DNA of 64,000 bases from assembly GCA_029781795.1 (NCBI GenBank), contig JAKOWB010000411.1, positions 62,001 to 126,000 on the forward strand, given 5' to 3'. Shown piece after piece: positions 7,342 through 16,053 of the stretch; the stretch's first letter is position 1, and the number at the start of each line of letters is the position of its first letter. The translations under genes were made by a program, and so were the position numbers. This DNA comes from Pseudomonadota bacterium (GTDB lineage: Bacteria > Pseudomonadota > Alphaproteobacteria > Kiloniellales > JACOMY01). A model generated the notes under the pieces. That model was given only the letters and a program-made list of their open reading frames with translations, had not been told where the DNA came from and did not search any database.

Positions 7342-10074
7342 ATGTGGGACGGCCTGATCGCCACCAAGTTCATCGCCCCGCCGCCGCGCGCCGATGCCAT
7401 CCAGCGCCCGCGCCTGCTGCAGCTGCTGGAGCGCAGCGAGGAGGTGCCGGCGACGCTGCTGCTGGCCCCGGCCGGCAGCGGCAAGTCGACGCTGCTGGCC
7501 GACTGGTACCGGCGGCTGGAGGCGCGGCGCCATGCCATCGCCTGGCTATCGCTCGACCCCGACGACAACGAGCCGCTGCGCTTCCTCGGCTATCTGGTCG
7601 CCGCGCTGACCCGGGCCGAGCCGCGCGTCGGCGCGCGCGCCGCGGCGCTGCTGCGCAGCGTGCCCGTGGCCGACGCCGAGTCCCTGCTGCCGCTGATCGT
7701 CAACGACCTGGCGGCGGTGGAGGCGCGGGTCGCGCTCTTCGTCGACGACCTGCACGTCCTGACCAGTCCGGTCATCGCGCAGTTCCTCGACAAGCTGCTG
7801 GCCTACGCGCCGCGCAACCTCTCGCTCTACCTCGCCAGCCGCAGCGAGCCGACCCTGCCGCTGGCGCGCCTGCGCCTGCACCAGCAGGCCGTGGTGCTGA
7901 CCGAGCTGGAGCTGCGCTTCGATCTGGACGAGGCCGAGCTCTTCCTGAACCGTCGCCGCGCGCTGGCGCTCTCCATCGAGGACCTGCGCCTGCTGCATGC
8001 CAAGACCGAGGGCTGGGCGGCGGGCCTTGGCCTCGCCTCGCTGTCGCTGGAGCGGCGCCAGGCGCGCTCCGACTTCCTGCAGAGCTTCTCGGGCACCGAC
8101 CGCGACGTGGCCGAGTTCCTGGCCCAGGACGTACTGCTGCGCCAGCCGGACGAGGTGCAGCAGTTCCTGCTCGCCACCTCGGTGCTGACCCGCTTCGACG
8201 CGGCGCTGGCGCGCGAGGTCACCGGCCGCGCCGACGCGGCGGCGATGCTGGAGCGGCTGCGCGGCGGCAACCTCTTCGTCGTGGCGCTCGACGACCAGGG
8301 CCGCTGGCTGCGCTACCACCACCTCTTCGCCGACTTCCTGCGCGCGCGGCTGGAGCGGCGGCACCCCGGCGCCTCGGTCGGGCTGCACCGCAAGGCCGCG
8401 GCCTGGTACCAGGGCCAGGGCGAGGTCGATGCCGCGCTGTTCCACTGGCTGGCGGCCGGCGACGACGACCGTGCCGCCGCCTTCATCGACGACGTCGCCA
8501 TGGCCTACCTGACGCGCGGGCAGCTCATGCTGATCCGCGACTGGCTGGCGCGCCTGCCCGAGGCCGCCATCCGCCGCCGCCCGCGCCTCGGCTTCATGGA
8601 ATCCTGGATCGGCTTCCACATGCTCGAGCCGCGCCGCGCCTATCGCGCGCTGAAGGCCGCGCGCCGCGCCCTCGGCCCCGGCGCGCATCCGATGGACGAC
8701 GCGGCGCCCAGCCTTTCGCCTGCCATGCTGGCCGAGTTGCGCACGCTGATCGCCGGCACGCTCTCGGCCGCCGACCACAACCGCTGGGCCCGCGACCTGG
8801 CACTACGCTGGCTGCCGCGCCTGCCCAAGGACCAGCCCTTCCTGGCCGGGGTCCTCAGCAACATCCTGGCCTTCAGCCACTACACCCTGGGCGACATGGA
8901 GCCGGCGGCCGAGGCGGCCGAGAACGCCCGCGCCGTGCACCGCCGCGCCCGCTCGGTCTTCGGCATCATCTACGCCGACCTGATCCTGGCGCTGGTGGAG
9001 AAGGCGCGCGCGCGCCTCGGCGCCGCGCAGACCCTGCTGGAGCGGGCACGCGAGCTGGCGCGGGCGACGCACGGCAGCCCCTCCTACTCCGAGGCGCTGG
9101 TCGCCGTCTTCCTGGGCGAGCTGGCCTACGAGCGCGGCGACCTGGCCGAGGCCGACCGCCTGCTGACCGAGAACAACTACATCATCGAGGGCACGGCGCT
9201 GATCGTGCACGCGCTGGCCGGCCACCTGCACCTGGCGCGCCTCGCCGCCTTGCAGGGTCGCGAGCAGAGCGCGCTGGAGATCCTCGACCGCGCCGAGAAG
9301 CTGGGGCGCGACCGGCTCTACCGCCGCCTGCGCGCCGGCGTGCTGAACGACCGCGTGCGCCTGCTGCTGCAGATGGGCGACCTGGCCGCGGCGCAGGCCG
9401 CGCTGCGCCGCGCCGGGCTGCAGGACGCGCGGCTGCAGGCCAGCGCGCCGCCACCGGTCCCGGCGGTGGAGCTGGAGCGCGTCGCCCTGGCCCGCGTGCT
9501 ACTGGCCGAGCAGCGGCCCGACGCCGCGCTGAGGCTCCTCGAGGACCTGGCGGCGCGCATGGAGCGGCAGGGCCGCGAGCGGCGCCTGGCACAGGTCAAC
9601 TGCCTGAAGGTCGTGGCGCTCGACCGCATGGGCCGGCGCGCCCAGGCGCAGGAGCTGCTGGCCCGCACCCTGGCGCGGGCCGAGGCGCAGGGCCTGCTGC
9701 GCACCGTCGCCGACGAGGGCCGCGCCCTGAAGCCGCTGCTCAGCGACCTGCTCGCCCGCGTCTCGGCCCTGGGCGGCGGGCCGCCGACGCCGTCCTACCT
9801 GCAGCGCCTGCTGGCCGCGCTGGCGCAGCCGGGCCACAAGCCGCGCCCGGCGCCAAAGCCGGTCGCCGTGACCCTGGTCGAGGCGCTGTCGCCGCGCGAG
9901 CTCGACATCGTGCGCCTGCTGGCCGAGGGCCGCTCCAACGCCGCGCTGGCCGAGGCGCTGTCGCTTTCGCCCACCACGGTCAAATGGCACCTGAAGAACG
10001 TCTACGCCAAGCTCGGCGTCGGCAGCCGGACCCAGGCGGTGCTGGCGGCGCAGAGCCTGAGGCTGCTCAGCTGA
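7342..10074 (+). CDS. MalT-type LuxR-family ATP-dependent transcriptional regulator (LAL)
   Basis: 910 aa, typical of the large ATP-binding LuxR regulators. The N-terminal STAND ATPase has Walker A APAGSGKST with K48 and Walker B VALFVDDLH. The middle is a helical TPR-like sensor region rich in Ala and Leu, which in MalT binds the inducer. The C-terminal LuxR helix-turn-helix is LSPRELDIVRLLAEGRS followed by LSPTTVKWHLKNVYAKLGV. By family analogy it binds ATP and a ligand, oligomerises and activates promoters. Its target is not identifiable; the HDAC/ABC operon immediately downstream is the obvious candidate. A GC-rich hairpin follows the stop codon. Confidence 0.92.
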   Translation: MWDGLIATKFIAPPPRADAIQRPRLLQLLERSEEVPATLLLAPAGSGKSTLLADWYRRLEARRHAIAWLSLDPDDNEPLRFLGYLVAALTRAEPRVGARAAALLRSVPVADAESLLPLIVNDLAAVEARVALFVDDLHVLTSPVIAQFLDKLLAYAPRNLSLYLASRSEPTLPLARLRLHQQAVVLTELELRFDLDEAELFLNRRRALALSIEDLRLLHAKTEGWAAGLGLASLSLERRQARSDFLQSFSGTDRDVAEFLAQDVLLRQPDEVQQFLLATSVLTRFDAALAREVTGRADAAAMLERLRGGNLFVVALDDQGRWLRYHHLFADFLRARLERRHPGASVGLHRKAAAWYQGQGEVDAALFHWLAAGDDDRAAAFIDDVAMAYLTRGQLMLIRDWLARLPEAAIRRRPRLGFMESWIGFHMLEPRRAYRALKAARRALGPGAHPMDDAAPSLSPAMLAELRTLIAGTLSAADHNRWARDLALRWLPRLPKDQPFLAGVLSNILAFSHYTLGDMEPAAEAAENARAVHRRARSVFGIIYADLILALVEKARARLGAAQTLLERARELARATHGSPSYSEALVAVFLGELAYERGDLAEADRLLTENNYIIEGTALIVHALAGHLHLARLAALQGREQSALEILDRAEKLGRDRLYRRLRAGVLNDRVRLLLQMGDLAAAQAALRRAGLQDARLQASAPPPVPAVELERVALARVLLAEQRPDAALRLLEDLAARMERQGRERRLAQVNCLKVVALDRMGRRAQAQELLARTLARAEAQGLLRTVADEGRALKPLLSDLLARVSALGGGPPTPSYLQRLLAALAQPGHKPRPAPKPVAVTLVEALSPRELDIVRLLAEGRSNAALAEALSLSPTTVKWHLKNVYAKLGVGSRTQAVLAAQSLRLLS

Positions 10075-10083
10075 TTGTGCCCG

Positions 10084-10101
10084 CCCCTCCTTTGGGAGGG
10101 G
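10084..10101 (+). terminator. Hairpin after the LuxR-type gene
   Basis: A perfect 7-base stem CCCCTCC / GGAGGGG with loop TTTG sits 10 bases past the stop codon. There is no T run, so it is a possible terminator or attenuator separating the regulator from the operon that starts at 10159. Confidence 0.45.
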
Positions 10102-10158
10102 GACCCCTCCGGTCCGGCCGCTAGCCTTCCCGGACAGTTATCCTGGAGGACCCGCGCC

Positions 10159-11259
10159 ATGGCGACCGGCTGGCTCGTGCACGAGCTCTACATGTGGCAC
10201 TCGACCGGCAGCTACGCTGGGGTCTTCCCGCCGGGCCTGACGGTGGAGCCGGGCCAGCACAGCGAGAGCGTCGCCACCAAGCGCCGCTTCCGCAACCTGC
10301 TCGAGGTCGCGGGGCTGGAGGACCAGCTGACGCGCCTGAAGGCCCGGCCGGCCAGCGAGGCCGAGCTCTGCCGCTTCCATACCCCGGACTATGTGAAGTT
10401 CATCAAGGACATCAGCGACAAGGGCGGCGGCGACACCGGCCACCTGACGCCCTTCGGCCCCGGCAGCTACGAGATCGCCAAGCTGGCCGCCGGCGGCACC
10501 ATCGCCGCGGTCGAGGCCGTGCTGGAGGGCCGGGTGAGGAACGCCTATGCCCTGGTGCGCCCGCCGGGCCATCATGCCGAGCGCGACCGCGGCCTGGGCT
10601 TCTGCCTCTTCGGCAATGTCGCGATCGCGGTGATGCACGCGCGCGCGGTGCACAAGGTCGGGCGCGTCGCCACGGTCGACTGGGACGTGCACCACGGCAA
10701 CGGCACCGAGCAGGCCTTCTACGAGGAGGGCGAGGTGCTGACCATCTCGATCCACCAGGACCGCCTCTTCCCGACCGACCGGGGTTCGGTCAAGGACAAC
10801 GGCAAGGGCAAGGGCGAGGGCGCCAACATCAACATCCCGCTGCCGCCCGGCAGCGGCGTCGGCGCCTACCTCGCCGCCTTCGAGCGCGTGGTGATCCCGG
10901 CGCTGCGCAGGTTCAAGCCCGAGCTGATCGTGGTGCCCTCCGGCTTCGATGCCGGCGGCAACGACAGCCTGGGCCGGATGATGATGACCAGCCGCGGCTA
11001 CGCCCAGCTTACCCGCCTGCTGATGCAGGTGGCGGACGAGCTCTGCGGCGGCCGCCTCGTGCTGTCGCACGAGGGCGGCTACTCGCCCGACCACGTGCCC
11101 TATTGCGGCCTGGCGGTGATGGAGGAGCTGTCGGGCATCCGCACCGGGGTGGAGGATCCCTGGCTGGCGATCATGGAGCAGTGGGGGCAGCAGGAACTGC
11201 AGCCCCATCAGGAGGCGGCGGTCGCCGAGGCGGCGGCGCTCGTCAAGCGTATCCGCTGA
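10159..11259 (+). CDS. Class II HDAC-like deacetylase/amidohydrolase
   Basis: 366 aa, arginase/deacetylase fold. The zinc ligands and active-site residues are present: RPPGHHAE (H138-H139), VDWDVHHGNGTEQAF (D176, H178), SGFDAGGNDSLGRM (D264) and EGGYSPDHV. Bacterial members hydrolyse N-acetyl or other acyl amides, including acetylpolyamines, and this one is cytoplasmic. ATG 10159 is supported by GGAGGA 9 bases upstream. It is first in an operon with a Liv-type ABC importer starting 30 bases later, so a likely job is removing an acyl group from the imported compound. The substrate is inference. Confidence 0.9.
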   Translation: MATGWLVHELYMWHSTGSYAGVFPPGLTVEPGQHSESVATKRRFRNLLEVAGLEDQLTRLKARPASEAELCRFHTPDYVKFIKDISDKGGGDTGHLTPFGPGSYEIAKLAAGGTIAAVEAVLEGRVRNAYALVRPPGHHAERDRGLGFCLFGNVAIAVMHARAVHKVGRVATVDWDVHHGNGTEQAFYEEGEVLTISIHQDRLFPTDRGSVKDNGKGKGEGANINIPLPPGSGVGAYLAAFERVVIPALRRFKPELIVVPSGFDAGGNDSLGRMMMTSRGYAQLTRLLMQVADELCGGRLVLSHEGGYSPDHVPYCGLAVMEELSGIRTGVEDPWLAIMEQWGQQELQPHQEAAVAEAAALVKRIR

Positions 11260-11289
11260 TCAACGACGGACAAGGGAGCTGAGGAGACC

Positions 11290-12627
11290 ATGAGCGAGAA
11301 GCTGAACGAGACACTGGTGAAGGCCGCGACCATCGGCCGGCGCGAACTCTTCAAGCGCGGCGTGGTGGCCGCGGGCGGCTCGGCCGCCATCCTGGCCGGC
11401 CTGAACGGCGAGGCCAAGGCCGACGGCGAGCCCATCCCGGTGGGCCAGGCGACGCCGCTGACCGGCTTCGCCGCCGCCGACGGCATCGAGTTCAAGAACG
11501 GCCTGACCCTCGCCTGCGAGGAAATCAACGCCATGGGCGGCATCCTGGGCCGTCCGCTCGAGCCCTACTTCGAGGACACCAAGGAGATGGGCGACGCCAC
11601 CAACGTGCAGGCGGTGCAGCGCCTGATCGACCGGCACGGCGTCTATGCCATCCTCAACGGCTACAATGTCGGCAGCGGCACCGCCATCCAGGACGTCATC
11701 GCCGACGCCGGCATCATCTACGTGCACTACGACACGACGATCGGGCACAACAACCTGATCAAGTCGAACCCCGAGCGCTACTACGGCTCGTTCCAGGGCG
11801 ACCCGGCGGAGTACTGGTACGGCCCCGGCTACCTCAAGTTCATGCAGCAGCTCGAGGAGCAGGGGAAGTGGAAGCGCGCCAACAACAAGATGGCGATCAT
11901 CACCTCGGCCGGCGTCTATTCGATCAACATCGCCAACGCGCTGAAGGAAACCGGCAAGGACTACGGCTGGGAGATCAGCCTGTTCGAGACGGTGAACGTG
12001 CCGATCTCGGAGTGGGGCCCGACCCTGGCGAAGATCCGCCAGGACCCGCCGGGCGCCATCGCCATCACGCACTTCTATCCGCAGGACCTGGCGCAGTTCA
12101 TGGTGCAGTTCGTGCCGAACCCGACGCCCAGCCTGATCTACATGCAGTACGGCCCGACGCTGCCGGCCTTCCGCGAAGTCGGCAAGGAGGCGGTGAACGG
12201 CGTGCTCTTCGCCACCGTGGTCGGCTGCCTGCAGGACGAGATCGGCAAGTCCTTCGAGAAGCGGTACAAGGAGAAGTTCGGCGCCAACGCGGGCCACATG
12301 TCGGGCGGCCAGGCCTATGACGGCGCCTATGTCTGGGCCATCGCCGCGGCGCTGGCCGGCGGCCCCGGCGAGCAGGGCAACGACGAGCAGAACCGCAAGG
12401 TCGCGGCCCGCATGAACCAGATGATCCATCGCGGGGTCAACGGCACCACGCGCTTCATCCCGAACGAGAACGCGGCCTACACCTATCCGACGCAGACCAA
12501 CGACTCCTCGCTGGGCATGCCGCATCTCTTCCTGCAGCACCAGGACTACACCAAGGATCCGGCCCTGATCGCGCCGGCGCCCTATGGCGTCGGCGAGTTC
12601 ATGCTGCCGCCCTGGATCAAGGCGTAG
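11290..12627 (+). CDS. Periplasmic substrate-binding protein of a Liv/amide-type ABC importer
   Basis: 445 aa. The N-terminus carries a Tat-like signal (GRRELFKRG, then an Ala/Gly-rich hydrophobic core) ahead of the mature domain beginning near EPIPVGQATPLTGF. It has the type I periplasmic-binding fold of PF13433/PF13458: NGLTLACEEINAMGGILGRPLE, and later HMSGGQAYDGAYVWA. The length and QATPLTGF opening resemble urea/amide (UrtA, FmdD-like) binding proteins more than amino-acid ones. Start ATG 11290 follows AAGGGAG. Followed after 7 bases by the ATPase genes. Confidence 0.88.
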   Translation: MSEKLNETLVKAATIGRRELFKRGVVAAGGSAAILAGLNGEAKADGEPIPVGQATPLTGFAAADGIEFKNGLTLACEEINAMGGILGRPLEPYFEDTKEMGDATNVQAVQRLIDRHGVYAILNGYNVGSGTAIQDVIADAGIIYVHYDTTIGHNNLIKSNPERYYGSFQGDPAEYWYGPGYLKFMQQLEEQGKWKRANNKMAIITSAGVYSINIANALKETGKDYGWEISLFETVNVPISEWGPTLAKIRQDPPGAIAITHFYPQDLAQFMVQFVPNPTPSLIYMQYGPTLPAFREVGKEAVNGVLFATVVGCLQDEIGKSFEKRYKEKFGANAGHMSGGQAYDGAYVWAIAAALAGGPGEQGNDEQNRKVAARMNQMIHRGVNGTTRFIPNENAAYTYPTQTNDSSLGMPHLFLQHQDYTKDPALIAPAPYGVGEFMLPPWIKA

Positions 12628-12634
12628 CCACGCC

Positions 12635-13432
12635 ATGACGGAGACCGCCGCCGGCCGGCCGCTGCTCGAGGTGACCGCCGTCACCAAGAGCTTCGGCGCG
12701 CTGGTGGCGGTCAATCGTCTCTCCTTTACGTTGAACGAAGGCGAGGTGCTGGGCATCGGCGGGCCGAACGGTGCCGGCAAGACCACGCTCTTCGAGGTCA
12801 TCTCAGGGCTATCGCCCGCCACTGCCGGCAGCATCCGCTTCGCCGGCCAGGACATCACGCGCGCCTCGGCCGAGGCCATCTGCCACGCCGGCATCGCGCG
12901 CACCTTCCAGCTCAACGCCGCCTTCGACAGCCTGACGGTGCAGGAGAACGTCGAGGTCGCGGCGCAGTTCGGCCGCGCCAACCGCGCCGTGCCGGGCCTC
13001 AGGCTCGACCGCCACGCGCGCGCCGCGGTCGAGACGGCGCTGGAGATCACCGGCCTGACGGAACGCCGCAACCGCGTCGCCGCCAAGCTGCCGGTGATCG
13101 ACCGCAAGCTGTTGATGATCGCCGGCGCGCTGGCGACCGAGCCGCGCCTGGTGCTGATGGACGAGCCGGTCGGCGGCCTGACGCCGGGCGAGATCGACCG
13201 CATCGTCGCGCTGGTCGAGCGGCTGCGCGCCGCGGGCCGCAGCATCATCCTGATCGAGCATGTCATGCGCTTCCTGGTGCAGCTCTCGGACCGCGTGCTG
13301 ATCCTGCACCACGGCGAGAAGATCTATGAAGGCGCGCCCAAGGGCCTGGTGCAGGACGCCCAGGTGGTCGACGTCTACCTGGGCCAGGGCGCCTCCAAGC
13401 GCCTCGCCACCTATCTGGAAAGCCGGACATGA
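12635..13432 (+). CDS. livG: ABC importer ATPase, LivG-like
   Basis: 265 aa. Walker A GGPNGAGKTT (the first Pro of the usual GPNG is preserved), a Q loop around ARTFQL, and Walker B LVLMDEP are visible. The signature region LPVIDRKLLMIAGAL is divergent from the canonical LSGGQ, as often seen in LivG homologues, where it reads LPYGxQR. The switch His is in IILIEHVM. Stop TGA overlaps the ATG of the next ATPase (ATGA), showing translational coupling. Confidence 0.9.
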   Translation: MTETAAGRPLLEVTAVTKSFGALVAVNRLSFTLNEGEVLGIGGPNGAGKTTLFEVISGLSPATAGSIRFAGQDITRASAEAICHAGIARTFQLNAAFDSLTVQENVEVAAQFGRANRAVPGLRLDRHARAAVETALEITGLTERRNRVAAKLPVIDRKLLMIAGALATEPRLVLMDEPVGGLTPGEIDRIVALVERLRAAGRSIILIEHVMRFLVQLSDRVLILHHGEKIYEGAPKGLVQDAQVVDVYLGQGASKRLATYLESRT

Positions 13433-14142
13433 GCGGCAGCCTGGAGATCCAGGACCTCAGCGCCGGCTACCTCGGCCGCGACGTGCTGCACCAGGTCAGC
13501 CTCAGCGTGCCGGCGCGAAGCCTCACCGCGATCATCGGCCCCAACGGCCACGGCAAGACCACCCTGCTGCGCGCCATCTCCGGCCTGGTGCCGCGCTGCA
13601 GCGGCGCCATCACGCTGGACGGCCGGCCGCTGCAGGGCCTGCGCGCCGACGCGCGCGTCGCCGCCGGCGTGGTGCAGGTGCCGCAGGGCGACATGGTCTT
13701 CGCCGAGATGACGGTGCTGGACAACCTGCTGATGGGTGCCTACCTGCCGGCCGCCGCGCGCGGCGCGAGGCAGCGCCTGGAGGAGGTCTTCACCCTGCTG
13801 CCCAAGCTGGCGGAGCGGCGGGCGCAGATCGCCTCCACCCTCTCGGGCGGCGAACGCCGCATGTTGGGCATCGGCCGAGGCCTCATGGCCGACGGCCGCG
13901 TCATCCTGCTGGACGAGCCCTCGCTCGGCCTCGCGCCCATCGTGATCGAGCAGATCTACACGCTGATCGCCGAGCTCAAGGCCAGCGGCCGCACTTTGGT
14001 GGTGGTGGAGGAGAACGCCGCCCGCGTGGTCGAGCTGGCGGACGCCATGCACCTGCTGGACGACGGGCGCTTCGTCTGGTCCGGCGCCGGCGCCGAGCTG
14101 ATGGCCCGGCCGGAGATCCTGGAGACCTACTTTGGGGGATAG
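13429..14142 (+). CDS. livF: ABC importer ATPase, LivF-like
   Basis: 237 aa. Walker A GPNGHGKTT, Q loop VPQGDMVFAEMTVLDNLLMGAY, signature LSGGERRMLGIGRGLM and Walker B VILLDEPSLGLAP are in order. It forms the second half of the heterodimeric motor with the preceding gene, which it overlaps by 4 bases. The LDEPSLGLAP and ENAARVVELAD strings are characteristic of the LivF branch. Confidence 0.92.
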   Translation: MSGSLEIQDLSAGYLGRDVLHQVSLSVPARSLTAIIGPNGHGKTTLLRAISGLVPRCSGAITLDGRPLQGLRADARVAAGVVQVPQGDMVFAEMTVLDNLLMGAYLPAAARGARQRLEEVFTLLPKLAERRAQIASTLSGGERRMLGIGRGLMADGRVILLDEPSLGLAPIVIEQIYTLIAELKASGRTLVVVEENAARVVELADAMHLLDDGRFVWSGAGAELMARPEILETYFGG

Positions 14143-14148
14143 CGCGGC

Positions 14149-15033
14149 GTGACCCTCGACATCCTCATCCAGATCATCGCCTCGGGGCTGACGCTGGGCG
14201 CGATGTACGCGGTCTCCACCGTCGGGCTGTCGCTGGTCTGGGGCTCGCTCGGCATGCTGAACATGGCGCACGGCGGGCTCATGGCCTTCGGCGGCTATGC
14301 CGCCTGGTACGCCATGGATGCGCTGGGACTGCCGCTGCCGCTCGGCCTGCTGGCGGCGGTGCTGGCCGGCGGCCTGCTGGGCGCCCTCACCTATCACGGC
14401 GCGGTGCGCTTCATGCTGCGCCAGAAGGCCTTCGAGACCAACGTGGTGATCGCCACGGTCGGCCTCGCCTTCGTGCTGGAGAACGCGGTGCTGAAGCTCT
14501 TCGGCGCCCAGGCGCAGCGCCAGCCGCTGCAGGTCGAGGGCGCGATCACCGTCGGCAACGTGGTGGTGCCGCTGCAGAACATCCTGATCCTGGCGACCGC
14601 CCTGCTGCTGATGCTGCTGGTCGCGCTGCTGCTGCAGAAGAGCCGGATCGGCCGCGCCGTGCGCGCCACGGCGATGAACCGCGAGGCGGCGCAGCTCATG
14701 GGCGTGCGGGTCGGTCGCATCTATGCCCTGGTGCTGGTCCTGGCCGGCGCCCTGGCCGCGGTCTCCGGCGTGATGATCTCCTCGCTCACCGGCCTCTCGC
14801 CCGGCATGGGCGCGGATCCCATGCTGAAGGCCTTCATCATCTGCGTGGTGGCCGGCCTCGGGAACGTCTACGGCGCCGTCGGCGCCGCCCTGGCCCTCGG
14901 CCTGATCGAGGCGCTGGCGCAGTTCGTGCTGGGCGTGCGCTTCGGCTTCGCCACGCTGCTGCTGATCGTCATCGTGGTGCTGATATGGCGGCCCAACGGC
15001 CTCTTCGGCCGGCAGCAGGTGACCCGGCTATGA
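14149..15033 (+). CDS. livH: Liv-type ABC permease, LivH-like
   Basis: 294 aa, GTG start 6 bases after the ATPase stop. Multiple transmembrane helices are visible, starting with IASGLTLGAMYAVSTVGLSLV and including the conserved SLGMLNMAHG and GRAVRATAMNREAAQLMGV segments. The latter is the cytoplasmic EAA-like loop that contacts the ATPase in this family. The stop codon overlaps the start of the LivM-like gene. Confidence 0.93.
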   Translation: MTLDILIQIIASGLTLGAMYAVSTVGLSLVWGSLGMLNMAHGGLMAFGGYAAWYAMDALGLPLPLGLLAAVLAGGLLGALTYHGAVRFMLRQKAFETNVVIATVGLAFVLENAVLKLFGAQAQRQPLQVEGAITVGNVVVPLQNILILATALLLMLLVALLLQKSRIGRAVRATAMNREAAQLMGVRVGRIYALVLVLAGALAAVSGVMISSLTGLSPGMGADPMLKAFIICVVAGLGNVYGAVGAALALGLIEALAQFVLGVRFGFATLLLIVIVVLIWRPNGLFGRQQVTRL

Positions 15034-16004
15034 ACTGGAAGGGACATCTCGCAATCGGCCTCGCGCTGCTGGCGATCGCGGTCGCTCTGCCTTTCGTCTT
15101 CCCGGTCAACTACCTGGTCACCCAGGTGACGCTGACCTTCATCTACGGCACCGTGGTGACGCAGTGGAACCTGGTCTATGGCGTCGCCGGCATCTTCTCG
15201 CTGGCGCAGATGGCGCTCTTCGCCGTCGGCGCCTATGCCGCCGCCATGCTGGGTTTCTACCTCGGCTGGTCGCTGTGGATCGCCATGCCGGTGGCGGCGC
15301 TGATCACCGTCGTGGTCTCGGTGCTGGTCGGCCTCGCCTGCCTGCGCCTGCGCGGGCCCTATGTCGCGCTGCTGACCCTGGCCATCGCCCAGGTGCTCTA
15401 CCTGCTGATCGTCAACGACACCGAGTGCTACACCACGGAAGGCTCGGGCTGCCTGCCCTTCTTCGGCGGCGTGCGCGGCCTCACCCGCTTCGGCGAGCTG
15501 GGCTTCCGCGAGTGGCTGGGACCGGACTGGCGCCTCGGCAACTACTTCGTCGCGCTGGCGCTGCTGGCGCTGGCCGTCGTCTTCTCCGCCGTCATCATGC
15601 GCGGGCCGCTCGGCCTCGCCTTCCGCGCGCTGCGCGACAACCCCGGCCTGGCGCGCTCGCGCGGCATCAGCCGCTTCAAGTACCAGATCTGGGTCTTCGC
15701 GCTCTCGGCCTTCTTCACCGGCCTGGCCGGCGCCTTCTACGCCGCCAACTACAAGTCGATCGGGCCGACGGTCTTCTCCTTCTCGCTGCTGCTCTTCCTC
15801 ATCGCCATGATGACGGTGGGCGGCATCGGCACGCTCTGGGGGCCGCTGCTCGGCGCGTTGCTGCTGATGGGCACCGACGAGATCCTGCGCGACTACCAGG
15901 ACTGGCGCGACATCGGGCTTGGCCTGCTGCTGGTGGTCTTCGTCATCCTGCTGCCGCAGGGGCTGGTCGGCCTGGCCAACCGCCGCGCCGAGCGATCCGA
16001 TTGA
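15030..16004 (+). CDS. livM: Liv-type ABC permease, LivM-like
   Basis: 324 aa, hydrophobic throughout. It has the LivM hallmarks NLVYGVAGIFSLAQMALFAVGAY, LRLRGPYVALLTLAIA and GRAF-like AFRALRDNPGLARSRGIS. A pair of cysteines (ECYTTEGSGC) sits in a periplasmic loop. ATG 15030 overlaps the previous stop by 4 bases. With livH, livG, livF and the binding protein this makes a complete importer. Confidence 0.92.
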   Translation: MNWKGHLAIGLALLAIAVALPFVFPVNYLVTQVTLTFIYGTVVTQWNLVYGVAGIFSLAQMALFAVGAYAAAMLGFYLGWSLWIAMPVAALITVVVSVLVGLACLRLRGPYVALLTLAIAQVLYLLIVNDTECYTTEGSGCLPFFGGVRGLTRFGELGFREWLGPDWRLGNYFVALALLALAVVFSAVIMRGPLGLAFRALRDNPGLARSRGISRFKYQIWVFALSAFFTGLAGAFYAANYKSIGPTVFSFSLLLFLIAMMTVGGIGTLWGPLLGALLLMGTDEILRDYQDWRDIGLGLLLVVFVILLPQGLVGLANRRAERSD

Positions 16005-16053
16005 CAGCCCCCCGATGCGGGAGGACGACTCTCGTACCGGGAGGAGACAAGAA

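Noticed and set aside
10084-10101. Riboswitch or leader ahead of the HDAC operon
   Set aside because: Only a simple short GC hairpin is present and the 84-base spacer shows no larger conserved structure that I recognise.
7344-10124. 926-codon frame overlapping the LuxR-type regulator in another frame
   Set aside because: Extremely rich in Arg, Ala, Pro and Gly with no motifs, whereas the chosen frame has Walker and LuxR helix-turn-helix motifs.
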